This document shows positions 1 through 8,458 of a DNA stretch of 64,000 nt, in pieces (the first letter of the stretch is position 1; each line of letters begins with the position of its first letter). The translations under genes and the position numbers were made by a program. Below the pieces are notes generated by a model. That model saw only the letters and a program-made list of their open reading frames with translations. It was not told the DNA's origin and did no database searches. Source of the DNA: Halorubrum sp. SD626R (GTDB lineage: Archaea; Halobacteriota; Halobacteria; Halobacteriales; Haloferacaceae); contig NZ_CVRT01000148.1 in assembly GCF_001261915.1 (NCBI RefSeq), positions 49,159-113,158 of the forward strand, in the 5' to 3' direction.

Positions 1-2
1 TG

Positions 3-479
3 AGCTGGCGGGCGAACGACATCGGCACAGACGTCTCGTTTATCGACGACGCACATGAGGTCAACGAGCGAATGCCCACGCTGGTGGCTGACCGACTTCA
101 GATGTTCCTCCGTGGTCGAGGGATCGACATCTCAGAGGCCTCGATTGTCGTTCTCGGACTCTCGTATAAGCCTAATATTGGTGACACCCGGAACTCGCCG
201 GCTATGCGCATCCTTGAGAAACTACCCGAAACCGCGGCAGTGACTGTAGTTGACCCACACGTAGATCAGGAGTCAAGTCCGTACAGTATCACACAGTGGC
301 TAGCGGACGCAGACCTAGCCGGTGCCGATGTCGTTCTGTTACTCGTCGATCACGACGATTTTGATCTCGATGCTGTCGGTGAGGCAGCCTCATTCGTCTT
401 CGACACCCGCAATGCGATGCCCGAAGGTGTGCCAGCAGATGTTGTCACGCTCGGCGGCGCGGACAACAATGATAGGTAG
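3..479 (+). CDS. Nucleotide-sugar dehydrogenase, C-terminal part (cut by window edge)
   Basis: The frame is open from base 3, so the N-terminal NAD-binding domain and catalytic Cys domain lie outside the window; 158 residues remain. They match the C-terminal UDP-binding domain of the UDP-glucose/GDP-mannose dehydrogenase family: a hydrophobic strand runs into GLSYKPNIGDTRNSPA, the family's YK..D.R.SPA signature, and a DTRN segment comes near the end. The family oxidises C6 of a UDP-hexose to a uronic acid using NAD+. It opens a + strand glycan block. A complete member lies at 10477-11826. The substrate cannot be told from this piece. Confidence 0.85.
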   Translation, partial: SWRANDIGTDVSFIDDAHEVNERMPTLVADRLQMFLRGRGIDISEASIVVLGLSYKPNIGDTRNSPAMRILEKLPETAAVTVVDPHVDQESSPYSITQWLADADLAGADVVLLLVDHDDFDLDAVGEAASFVFDTRNAMPEGVPADVVTLGGADNNDR

Positions 480-524
480 GGCGGATGGAAATGCTTATTC
501 GCCAGCCCCGGCGGGTATCTGGTG

Positions 525-1451
525 ATGAAGGTCTCTGTCGTTATCGCTACGTACTCGATGGACCGATTTGAGGACTTCTGCGATGCTGTCGACAGTGTTC
601 TTGCTCAAACGTACAGCCCGGTCGAACTTGTTCTAGTCGTCGACGGAGACGAGATGGTCTACGAACGCACGCTCGAGGCGTACGGCAGCCGAGACAATGT
701 GGTAATTCATTGCAACAATGAGAACCGCGGCCTCTCGTATAGCAGGACTCAGGGAGTGAAACAGGCGTCAGGCGATATCGTCGCACTGTTCGACGATGAC
801 GCGGTCGCTGAACCTGACTGGATTGAGGAACTTGTCTCTACCTACCGGAGTACCGACGCTATCGCAGTTGGCGGGAAGATGATACCCGAGTGGGTCGTCG
901 GAAAGCCCTGGTTTCTGCCGCCAGAGTTCTACTGGCTTGTGGGCGTGACTCCGCCTAGGTTTGCCGCGCCGGGTGAAGAGGTACGAAATACATACGGATC
1001 GAACATCTCGTTTCGCGCCGAAGTATTCGATCGCATTGGTGAATTTAATGAGGATATCGGTCCACAGGCCGGCAAGGTCCTCCAGGGCGGCGAGACTGAG
1101 TTCTGTGCTAGAATGCGCGAGGATTTTGGCCAGGGTGTCATCTACAACCCCGGCGCACGAGTCAGCCACAAGGTGTTCGAGTACCGGACTGATCCCTGGT
1201 GGCTGCTCGTCCGTTCGTTCTGGCAGGGGTACTCCAAGCGCGTTATGGAAGGCGTAATCGAGGATTCGGGCGACAACGAGACGTTGTTTCTCAAACGCCT
1301 GCTCACTCACTCGATTCCAAACCATCTCACAGAGGGGCTTCGTGGTAGATCACTCAAGCCGCTCGGACAGCTCTTCTATCTCGTGCTCTTTACTATGGCC
1401 GTCGGATTCGGCTACCTCTATGGGATAGCTAGACATGGTCTAAACGAATAG
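525..1451 (+). CDS. Glycosyltransferase family 2 (AglG/AglE-like) with C-terminal membrane segment
   Basis: The 308-residue protein has a GT-A fold. It begins with the strand VSVVIATYS, then a nucleotide-binding LVVDGDE, the metal-binding FDDDAVAEPDW near residue 90, and GGETEFCARM near 190, where the acidic pair is the likely catalytic base region. A hydrophobic stretch near residues 280-300 (LVLFTMAVGFGYLYGIA) would anchor it on the inner face of the membrane. Haloarchaeal AglG/AglE-type enzymes of this size add uronic acids or hexoses to dolichol phosphate-linked N-glycans; that role is inferred. A GTG codon precedes the ATG at 525 directly; I chose the ATG. It lies 45 bases after the dehydrogenase. 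Confidence 0.88.
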   Translation: MKVSVVIATYSMDRFEDFCDAVDSVLAQTYSPVELVLVVDGDEMVYERTLEAYGSRDNVVIHCNNENRGLSYSRTQGVKQASGDIVALFDDDAVAEPDWIEELVSTYRSTDAIAVGGKMIPEWVVGKPWFLPPEFYWLVGVTPPRFAAPGEEVRNTYGSNISFRAEVFDRIGEFNEDIGPQAGKVLQGGETEFCARMREDFGQGVIYNPGARVSHKVFEYRTDPWWLLVRSFWQGYSKRVMEGVIEDSGDNETLFLKRLLTHSIPNHLTEGLRGRSLKPLGQLFYLVLFTMAVGFGYLYGIARHGLNE

Positions 1452-1456
1452 CATAT

Positions 1457-1470
1457 TTGTTTTTTTTTTT
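1457..1470 (+). terminator. Poly-T transcription terminator
   Basis: A run of eleven T (1460-1470) begins a few bases after the TAG of the GT2 gene. Archaeal RNA polymerase terminates at such T tracts without a hairpin. The next + gene starts about 70 bases on, so this separates two transcripts. Confidence 0.6.
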
Positions 1471-1543
1471 GATTACGTGACGTTTCCTCGGCCTTAGTGT
1501 ACCGAAGCGACACACTCAATGTAGCTACACCTGAAGTGTAAGT

Positions 1544-2476
1544 ATGCCGACTGCACTCGTCACTGGCGTAGCAGGATTCATTGGGTCGCATCTCGCCGAA
1601 GGCCTGCTTGACCGCGGCTATACCGTCCGTGGCATCGACAACTTTGACAGTGGAACCAAGGCGAATCTCGTCTCGCTCGAAGCGCACGACGCGTTCTCAT
1701 TCACCAAGATGGACGTGCGTGATAAAACGGCGATCACTGAACAGATCAACGGCGTCGATTACGTCTTTCACCAAGCCGCGGTTCCGTCGGTTCCCCAGAG
1801 TATCGAAGATCCGGTGACTACGACTGATATCAACTGCACTGGAACCGCGACAGTGCTCGACGCTGCACAGAAGGGAGATGTCGACACCGTTGTTGTCGCA
1901 TCTACCTGTGCAGTCTATGGCTCAAGCGAGGGACTACCGAAAATCGAGTCGATGGAACTCCAGCCTGAGTCACCCTACGCTCTCTCAAAATACTACACCG
2001 AACAGTTAGCCGTCCAGTTTAGCGAACACTACGATATTGATACCGTCGCGCTCAGATACTTCAACGTCTTCGGGCCGCGCCAAGACCCCAGCGGTGCCTA
2101 CGCAGCAGTCATCCCAAAGTTCATCGAATTGATGATCAACGGCGAACAGCCAGTGATCTTCGGAGACGGTGAGCAGTCGAGAGATTTCGTGTTCGTTGAT
2201 GATGTTGTCGCAGCAAATATTCGTGCGGCGGAAGAAGATCATACGGGGGTTCTCAATATCGCAGGGGGAACTGCGGTGACAATCAACGAGTTGGTCACAG
2301 TTTTAAATAATACACTAGATCGAGACATTGAGCCGGTTCATGAAGATCCACGTCCGGGAGATATCCGTCACTCAGCCGCGGATATCTCAAAAGCCAACAA
2401 ATCGATCGGATTCGAGCCCAATACGTCGTTCACGGAGGGTATTAAACGAACGATTGAGTGGTTCCAGAATCAGTGA
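1544..2476 (+). CDS. NAD-dependent nucleotide-sugar epimerase (UDP-glucose 4-epimerase type)
   Basis: This 310-residue extended short-chain dehydrogenase has an N-terminal TGVAGFIGSHLAEG NAD-binding loop at residues 7-20, the AVPSVPQS segment, the STCAVYG strand carrying the catalytic Ser/Thr, and YALSK with the catalytic Tyr and Lys near residue 148. The RYFNVFGPRQDP motif for nucleotide-sugar binding follows. Cys-Ala at the position before VYG, instead of Asp/Glu, argues for an epimerase and not a 4,6-dehydratase (compare 24516-25547). GalE-like epimerases interconvert UDP-Glc/UDP-Gal or their N-acetyl or uronic forms. It lies between two glycosyltransferases, so it probably supplies one of their donors. 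Confidence 0.88.
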   Translation: MPTALVTGVAGFIGSHLAEGLLDRGYTVRGIDNFDSGTKANLVSLEAHDAFSFTKMDVRDKTAITEQINGVDYVFHQAAVPSVPQSIEDPVTTTDINCTGTATVLDAAQKGDVDTVVVASTCAVYGSSEGLPKIESMELQPESPYALSKYYTEQLAVQFSEHYDIDTVALRYFNVFGPRQDPSGAYAAVIPKFIELMINGEQPVIFGDGEQSRDFVFVDDVVAANIRAAEEDHTGVLNIAGGTAVTINELVTVLNNTLDRDIEPVHEDPRPGDIRHSAADISKANKSIGFEPNTSFTEGIKRTIEWFQNQ

Positions 2477-2699
2477 GTATAATGTATCTCTGACATCTAG
2501 GGTAAAATATCGATATTCGATGAGCGCTGATTACAGAGAGATGATTTCACAAATTACAGTCTATATTTTCGAATAATCAGAACTTTATAACCCTAGCAAT
2601 GAATCTTCAACTACTCAGTAACCCATTGTGCAATTATGTACAGAAACAATCAATTAACACGAAAACCTTACGTAGTTCACGAGTCCTGGCATAGAGACA

Positions 2700-3716
2700 A
2701 TGAACATACTCTGGCTTCGGCCAACTGTCGGGACTCATATCAGCACCCGACGTGAGCGTATCCGAGAGGGACTATCCGATTATGAAGTGTCAATTAACAT
2801 TGTAGACACGAGCGGGACAGATGCTATTAGGGCAATAAAAACCGCTCTGACTGGTGATTATGACATTATTGTTGGAACCGTCCGTATTGGGCTTTATTTG
2901 GGATTCCCTCTTGCCCGACTGAAGGGAGTCCCGTTTGTGGCGGAGGTGACCGAACCTGTAGAGCGTGTCAAAGATGACCTTCCTCGCCCCATCTTCTTAT
3001 TTCTCACTTGGTATGAGTGGAGGGTACTCAAACGGGCTGATGCTCGGTTTTTTGTCGAAGCTGAAGTACTTGAACGGGCACATAATCGTGGGCTTGATGG
3101 ACACTTGGTACGTAACTCTGTTTGGTACAGAAAGTTCGCTGATCCTGACCCGTCAGTCGTTGAAAATGCTCGAAAACAGTTGGAATCTATGGGGCTGAAT
3201 TTCGATGCGCCTTTAGCCGTCTACATCGGTGCATTCACTAAACAACAACATATTCTAGAGATACTGGCGGCAGTCCCCAAATGTCCTGAGTGGGAATTCT
3301 TGTTTCTTGGCGAGGAGGGTCAACACGCTAATGCAGTCACCGAGGTAGCTAAAACACACGAGAACGTCTACTTCCCAGGTGTCGTTCCTCACGAAGAAAT
3401 TCCAGGCTATCTTTCATTTAGTGATGTCGGGTTTTCACTATCTAAGGGTGAACGACCGCTTAAATTGTTGGAGTACGGGGCCGCCGGTCTCACCGTGCTT
3501 GGCATGCCTGGACGACGGGAGCGTATCTTCTCTGCAGATGAAGTACATTTTATTGAGCCGACTACGCCGAATATTGTAAATGCATTGAACATGATTCAAC
3601 AGGATCCGGATCAAGTTCCTGCGACAGGATCCGCACTCCAAGAGTATGCAAAAGAGAATTCTTGGAAAAAAATCAGCGAAAGATACTATAATGTTTTCCA
3701 AGACTTGACGAGCTGA
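2700..3716 (+). CDS. Glycosyltransferase, GT-B fold (family 4-like)
   Basis: The 338-residue protein shows the two-domain GT-B arrangement. The N-terminal half ends in a helical linker (LTWYEWRVLKRADARFFVEA). The C-terminal half starts at PLAVYIGAFTKQQ and contains FLGEE and PGVVPHEEIPGYLSFSDVGFS. It ends with the donor-binding PLKLLEYGAAGLTVL, the usual K.LEY.A.G pattern of family 4. It is preceded by about 220 AT-rich bases and is the last + gene of the block; the next gene converges on it with 4 bases between them. Donor and acceptor are unknown. Confidence 0.82.
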   Translation: MNILWLRPTVGTHISTRRERIREGLSDYEVSINIVDTSGTDAIRAIKTALTGDYDIIVGTVRIGLYLGFPLARLKGVPFVAEVTEPVERVKDDLPRPIFLFLTWYEWRVLKRADARFFVEAEVLERAHNRGLDGHLVRNSVWYRKFADPDPSVVENARKQLESMGLNFDAPLAVYIGAFTKQQHILEILAAVPKCPEWEFLFLGEEGQHANAVTEVAKTHENVYFPGVVPHEEIPGYLSFSDVGFSLSKGERPLKLLEYGAAGLTVLGMPGRRERIFSADEVHFIEPTTPNIVNALNMIQQDPDQVPATGSALQEYAKENSWKKISERYYNVFQDLTS

Positions 3717-3720
3717 TATT

Positions 3721-4227
3721 TTATTTTATCCGCCGAACAAAGCTTTCTATTGATGTCTGGATAAGATCTGTATCAAACTGTAGTCCTCCGACTGGGACAT
3801 CAACAACCTGTTCTAGTGTCGTAGCGGCAATGGGTCCGCACAATAATCCGTCAATACCATCTTTTTCTGCTCGCACCCCTCTGATAATCTCCTCTTCAAT
3901 TGATTGGGATGGAAGTGGTTTAATTCGATATTCAATATCATCAACCTGGATACGACTCGGTGCACGGTCGCACGCCCCCCGCGTAGTTATTAGTCCGATC
4001 ATAGGTTGTGTATAGCCTTCCTCTTCTTGTAATCCGTGGATGATTTTTTGGAGTGTTTCAACCCCAAAATTTGTGTGATTTCCACTCGTGATCTTATAAA
4101 GTGTACTCACAGGGATATTATGACGCTCCGCAAATTCTTCTATGGTTAAATCCTGCTGTTGTAACGCTTCGGACAGACGTTCTTCAAACTCGTCCGTGAC
4201 TACTCCATGGAGAACCTCGTTCCACAT
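3721..4227 (-). CDS. HTH transcriptional regulator, probable regulator of tctCBA
   Basis: The 168-residue protein begins MWNEVLHG; an upstream in-frame ATG at 4269 would add 14 residues that look non-coding. Residues about 10-65 form a Cro/C1-type helix-turn-helix (IEEFAERHNIPVSTLYKI, then a second helix with VETLQKIIHGL). The rest contains a predicted sensor-like half (GPIAATTLEQVVDVPVGGL) that I cannot assign to a named ligand-binding family. It is transcribed away from tctC, with 183 bases between the two starts. That is the usual layout for a local regulator of the transporter, but the regulation itself is inferred. Confidence 0.75.
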   Translation of the reverse strand: MWNEVLHGVVTDEFEERLSEALQQQDLTIEEFAERHNIPVSTLYKITSGNHTNFGVETLQKIIHGLQEEEGYTQPMIGLITTRGACDRAPSRIQVDDIEYRIKPLPSQSIEEEIIRGVRAEKDGIDGLLCGPIAATTLEQVVDVPVGGLQFDTDLIQTSIESFVRRIK

Positions 4228-4375
4228 ATCTAGTGAGTTGATAGGAGCATTGATAAATATCACTCTCAATACTGACAGATTTTTGATACATAAAACTCCG
4301 TCTTGAGAATAGGCTCAGGAAATAGAAATATAGAGAATTATTCTTCCATATCTTGATACCAGACTTCCACAAAGT

Positions 4376-4385
4376 AAAATATTTA
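4376..4385 (+). promoter_or_regulatory. Probable TATA box of tctCBA
   Basis: The AT-rich stretch aaaatattta lies 26-35 bases before the tctC ATG at 4411. That is the spacing expected for an archaeal TATA box driving a leaderless transcript. It falls in the divergent region shared with the HTH gene. Confidence 0.4.
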
Positions 4386-4410
4386 CCACAGCACTATGTA
4401 GACTTCTTAT

Positions 4411-5421
4411 ATGGACCGGAGAGCGTATCTCCGAGGGTTTGCTTCGGCCACCGCTATCGGAGTCGCCGGGTGTTCTGATACGCTGGGGGATCAAAGCTAT
4501 CCCAGCCAATCGATAACAATCATTGTTCCTTGGGCGCAAGGTGGTGGAACCGATCGATCAACGCGTATCCTCGTATCTCCATGGAAAGAAGAGATCGGTG
4601 GCGAATTCGTGGTAGAGAATTATTCTGGTGGGTCGACACAAGTTGGTGGAGAGCAGTTATACAACGCTAAACCAGATGGATATACGGTTTCGATGTGGAA
4701 CCTCCCACAAATGAATGCCACCCGGTTGTTCCAGGATGCTCCATATACAATTGAAGATTTCGACTATATTGGAACAAATCATTTTGACCCAACCATGTGG
4801 TTCGCCGGCACACAAACTCCATACGAGAATATGACAGATCTTATTGATGCCGCAAGGGACCAACCGGGTGAGATCACGGTTGGGCTTACCTCCGCAGTCG
4901 GGAATACTGCTCTCTCAGCTCTCCTGATACAAGAAACATACGACGTTGAGTTTAATCTTGTAAACCTTGAAGGTGGATCGAGTGTCCGCCAGAGCGTTCT
5001 CGGCGGACAAGTTCCTGTTGTCGTCAACCAACCATGGGCGTTCAATCCCACGAACATCGGAGAAGTGACACCCCTCGGCTCACACACATCTGAGCGCCAG
5101 AGTCTTTGGCCAGATACCCCCTCGTTCGCTGAATTGAATCTCGGCGATGTCCCACTCGTTGACGAAGGGCTTGGGCAGTGGAAATTGATGATGGCCCCCG
5201 GTGGTCTTGAGGAGGAATATCCAGACCGATATCAAGCGCTTGTCGACAGCTACAAACGCGCCATGGAGACAGAAGAGTATCAAGAAAGAGCAGCTGAACA
5301 GGGAAGCCTTAACGAAATTCTCCGGTATAATAATCCCGAGGACACATTTGAAATAGTACAGAATGTGAGTAACTCAATGCGAGAATTTGAGGGCCTCTTT
5401 GAGGCATTCCGTAACCAATGA
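4411..5421 (+). CDS. tctC: TctC-type solute-binding lipoprotein of a tripartite tricarboxylate transporter
   Basis: The 336-residue protein starts MDRRAYLRGF, a twin-arginine motif, followed by a hydrophobic core and the lipobox VAGC with Cys21. It is therefore a Tat-exported lipoprotein held on the outer face of the membrane. The mature part has Bug/TctC features: ITIIVPWAQGGGTD, the repeated GGSTQVGGE loop and PDGYTV. Bug proteins bind carboxylates such as citrate or other dicarboxylates; the ligand cannot be read here. The stop overlaps the tctB start (ATGA), so tctC, tctB and tctA form one operon in the standard order. Confidence 0.92.
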   Translation: MDRRAYLRGFASATAIGVAGCSDTLGDQSYPSQSITIIVPWAQGGGTDRSTRILVSPWKEEIGGEFVVENYSGGSTQVGGEQLYNAKPDGYTVSMWNLPQMNATRLFQDAPYTIEDFDYIGTNHFDPTMWFAGTQTPYENMTDLIDAARDQPGEITVGLTSAVGNTALSALLIQETYDVEFNLVNLEGGSSVRQSVLGGQVPVVVNQPWAFNPTNIGEVTPLGSHTSERQSLWPDTPSFAELNLGDVPLVDEGLGQWKLMMAPGGLEEEYPDRYQALVDSYKRAMETEEYQERAAEQGSLNEILRYNNPEDTFEIVQNVSNSMREFEGLFEAFRNQ

Positions 5422-5897
5422 CAACATTATCATTCCGTGGTCATATATTCAAAATAAACGCTAAGGAGTTGATTTTTCCATTCCTCGTACTTATCTTCTG
5501 TGGGGCGTACTACGTTGATACAAGAGGCCTTCCAGACCGTTCTGTGTTGTACGCAGAACCAATTCTGTACACGACGGTTCTTTTTGCACTCGCCGTCATT
5601 TTTGATTTCGGTGTTCAGTTTAACCCGAACGGTACAGATCAGGGCGAATCTGTGAGCAGCATGACCGGTGTCACGACCGATAAGTGGCGGTCAAAAAACG
5701 CTCTCTACGTTATCCTATTAACCAGCGCGTATCTCGTGGGGATGCGTATCCAATTCACGCTAGCTACCTTTCTGTTCCTAGGAGGGACCTTGTACACTTT
5801 AGGTGAACAAAATCGACAGGTTCTGATCCTGTACTCCACGGTGTTAACAGCAATTATTTACGCGGTATTCGTGTTTTGGCTCAGAATTCCACTATGA
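5418..5897 (+). CDS. tctB: TctB-type small membrane subunit of the tripartite tricarboxylate transporter
   Basis: The 159-residue protein has four hydrophobic segments: about residues 14-30 (IFPFLVLIFCGAYYV), 44-62, 91-110 and 125-155. This is the usual size and topology of the TctB subunit, whose precise function in the family is unclear. Its ATG overlaps the tctC stop and its TGA overlaps the tctA ATG at 5894, so the three genes are translationally coupled. Sequence conservation in TctB is low, so the call rests mainly on topology and position. Confidence 0.88.
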   Translation: MTTLSFRGHIFKINAKELIFPFLVLIFCGAYYVDTRGLPDRSVLYAEPILYTTVLFALAVIFDFGVQFNPNGTDQGESVSSMTGVTTDKWRSKNALYVILLTSAYLVGMRIQFTLATFLFLGGTLYTLGEQNRQVLILYSTVLTAIIYAVFVFWLRIPL

Positions 5898-7399
5898 CCG
5901 CTGTACTACTTCTTTTCCCAGGTGCACTCGGAACCGGACTTGGGCTATTGCTACAGCCTCCTGTCATCGCTGCGATTTTCATCGGGGTTGCGATTGGTAT
6001 TATCTTTGGGGCCATACCTGGATTTTCCGCGACGATGACTCTTATTTTGTTCACGCCGGTCACAATTCCGTTTGACCCTTCAGTCGCGCTAGTTTTCCTA
6101 GTTTCAGCTTATGGAGGTGCTGTATACGCCGGATCAATCCCAGCCATCCTTATAAATACTCCTGGTGCACCTGGATCAGTTGTCACCTGTTGGGATGGGT
6201 ACGAGCTCACGAAATCCGGGCGTGCGACATACGCACTTGCCGTGTCTGCCGTCGTATCAGGGCTCGCTGGAATTATTGCCGCCGTTGCTCTTCTTGCGAC
6301 CGGTCCTATACTTGCAGACTTTGCGCTCGGTTTCGGTCCAGTTGAACTCTTTCTCCTCGCAATATTCGCGCTCACAATCATTCCTGCTGCGAAAGGCCAG
6401 TCACTATTAAAAGGGCTGTTAGGTGGGACATTTGGATTATTAGTCGCTACCGTTGGAAGTGATCCTCAGCTCGCACAGCCGCGAGCAATTTTTGATCAAC
6501 CACTACTCAGAAGTGGTATTGATTTTGTCGTGGTACTCATTGGTCTGTTCGTATTCGCCGAGATGATTTTTCTTGCAGCACGTGGTGAGATACTGACTAC
6601 GGATACTGACAGATCAGATGATCGGGCGCAAGTTTTTGAGGGGATCCGCGCTGTTATAGCCCGCCCTGTTGAGTTTTTACGCGGGACCTTCATTGGTATT
6701 TTTATTGGCTCTCTCCCGGGAGCTGGTGCGGACGTTGCGAACTTTGTGGCGTACAACGAAGCGAAGCGATGGGCTTCGAATCCTGCAGAATTTGGAAAAG
6801 GCGCCATTGAGGGAATTATCGCTGCGGATTCATCGAACAACGCAACCCAGGGTGGCGCACTCATCCCCACACTGACTGTCGGGATCCCTGGAAGCGGCTC
6901 AACAGCAGCACTCTTGAGTGCTTTCGCAATTCATGGCCTCAATCCGGGCCCTGGACTGTTCCAACGTTCCGGGGTTCTAGTATACGCCCTGATTTTTTCA
7001 TTGTTCCTCGGTAATATCCTCATTTTAGTATACGGACTAAGTGGTGCACAGTACTTTGGAAAAATCTCTAGAATTCCGATTCGGTACATCATTCCCACAG
7101 TCATTGTTCTTGCGATCGTCGGTGCGTTTGCTGTTCGTAACTCCTATCTCGATATTTTTATTATGCTTCTTTTTGGATTAGTTGGCATTATTCTCGTCAT
7201 AAGCGATTATCCGATGGTAAGCGTTGTTATCGGTGTTATCGTTGGTGGGTTCGCCGAAGAGGGATTTGTACAGGGGTGGACGATCAACCAAGGCGACGCC
7301 GTTCAGTTCCTTGCTGCAAGCAACATCTCTATCATTCTCCTCATACTGATTGTCCTCTCACTTGTCATTACTGCGGTCCGAAACCGCCAATCTGAATGA
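5894..7399 (+). CDS. tctA: TctA-type large membrane subunit of the tripartite tricarboxylate transporter
   Basis: I place the start at the ATG at 5894, which overlaps the tctB TGA, giving 501 residues, the family's usual length. Two inverted halves each carry the Gly/Pro-rich hallmark: GAIPGFSATMTLILFTP and INTPGAPGSVVT in the first, and GSLPGAGADVANF and IPGSGSTAALLSAF in the second. About a dozen hydrophobic helices are visible. TctA forms the transport channel and uses the ion gradient to bring in the solute presented by TctC. It ends 127 bases before a convergent acyltransferase gene. Confidence 0.93.
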   Translation: MTAVLLLFPGALGTGLGLLLQPPVIAAIFIGVAIGIIFGAIPGFSATMTLILFTPVTIPFDPSVALVFLVSAYGGAVYAGSIPAILINTPGAPGSVVTCWDGYELTKSGRATYALAVSAVVSGLAGIIAAVALLATGPILADFALGFGPVELFLLAIFALTIIPAAKGQSLLKGLLGGTFGLLVATVGSDPQLAQPRAIFDQPLLRSGIDFVVVLIGLFVFAEMIFLAARGEILTTDTDRSDDRAQVFEGIRAVIARPVEFLRGTFIGIFIGSLPGAGADVANFVAYNEAKRWASNPAEFGKGAIEGIIAADSSNNATQGGALIPTLTVGIPGSGSTAALLSAFAIHGLNPGPGLFQRSGVLVYALIFSLFLGNILILVYGLSGAQYFGKISRIPIRYIIPTVIVLAIVGAFAVRNSYLDIFIMLLFGLVGIILVISDYPMVSVVIGVIVGGFAEEGFVQGWTINQGDAVQFLAASNISIILLILIVLSLVITAVRNRQSE

Positions 7400-7526
7400 G
7401 ACTGTGAGTACCGATACGCGGCTCTGATCAGCCCCCCATATCCTCTTTTTGTGTGAAATGCAACTGTCTTCGTAACCGAATCGATTGATCTTCGTTTTAG
7501 ATTGCTGTTATCGGGGTGTCAGTCCA

Positions 7527-8435
7527 TCAGTCAATAGGTCGTGCAGGTGAGCCGACGGCAAGCGTGTCCTCACTAATATCATCTAAAACAGTTGAGTTCG
7601 CGCCTACCTCCGCAGAATCACCGATGCTCGTATGACTACCAACAACGACGTGTGGATGAATCCTGACCTCCTTTCCTGTTGTTGAACTCCCGGCAAAGTG
7701 ACAGCCAGGACTCATCATGTTACGAGCGCCGATCTTGACGTTGTGTGCAAAGTTACACAGGTTGTGTATCTTTGATCCCTCACCGATTCGCGTCTCTTGG
7801 AAAGTAGCCCTGTCTACCGAGCAATTCACACCAAAGTGAACATCATCCTCAATAACGACACTTCCTTCGTGAGGCTTGTTCATGACCCGATCGTCTGATG
7901 TGAGTTGATATCCAAATCCCGTTTGTCCAATAGAAGTTCCTGTACCGAGAATACAGCGGTCCCCTATCGAGACCTTCTCTCCGATTGTAACGCCCGGTCC
8001 TAACATACACTCGTCGCCGATAGTGACTGCAGGCCCAATAGTGACGCTGGGCCCAATCACACAGTTATCACCGAACGTCGCATCGGAAGAGATAGTCGCC
8101 GATGGATGGATCGACTGGTTCAACGGTCGTTCAATAAAAAAATCGTGGACTGCCCTGACGAAATCCGACTGCGGCGTTGATGACGAAATCAGTGCGCAGT
8201 CGACAGGGGCATCGGGATGTACTTCAGTAATTACGGCACCAGCGTTTGACTCTAGCAATTCTTGTTCGTATCCTTCTTGGCAAAAAGAGAGCTTTGTTGC
8301 TGTCGCCTCGTCTAGTGGAGCAAATCCCGAAACTAGTTTTTCTTTTCCCCTGTGTTCTCTCGTTAGATGAGATGCAATTTCAGTCGATTTGACTTCCCTA
8401 CCCGTATTTTTAAATCGGATATTGTTAGTTGACAT
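7527..8435 (-). CDS. LpxD-like left-handed beta-helix acyltransferase
   Basis: The 302-residue protein has an N-terminal domain of about 105 residues, like the uridine-binding domain of LpxD, then about ten hexapeptide-repeat turns ([I/V]G-x4 pattern, residues 110-290). The HNVKIG loop (near residue 235) carries the His that acts as base in LpxD. LpxD transfers a 3-hydroxyacyl chain to the amine of a UDP-sugar. Archaea have no lipid A, so this copy probably N-acylates a different amino sugar for the surface glycan. It is 23 bases downstream of, and co-directional with, a CoA-transferase gene, which could provide its acyl-CoA. The acyl donor (CoA or carrier protein) is not shown by the sequence. 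Confidence 0.8.
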   Translation of the reverse strand: MSTNNIRFKNTGREVKSTEIASHLTREHRGKEKLVSGFAPLDEATATKLSFCQEGYEQELLESNAGAVITEVHPDAPVDCALISSSTPQSDFVRAVHDFFIERPLNQSIHPSATISSDATFGDNCVIGPSVTIGPAVTIGDECMLGPGVTIGEKVSIGDRCILGTGTSIGQTGFGYQLTSDDRVMNKPHEGSVVIEDDVHFGVNCSVDRATFQETRIGEGSKIHNLCNFAHNVKIGARNMMSPGCHFAGSSTTGKEVRIHPHVVVGSHTSIGDSAEVGANSTVLDDISEDTLAVGSPARPID

Positions 8436-8458
8436 TAATCTGTATCCGGTTTCGTTAT

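Noticed and set aside
7527..8435. Lipid A biosynthesis
   Set aside because: The LpxD-like protein alone does not support lipid A; no other lpx gene is present and archaea have ether lipids without lipid A.
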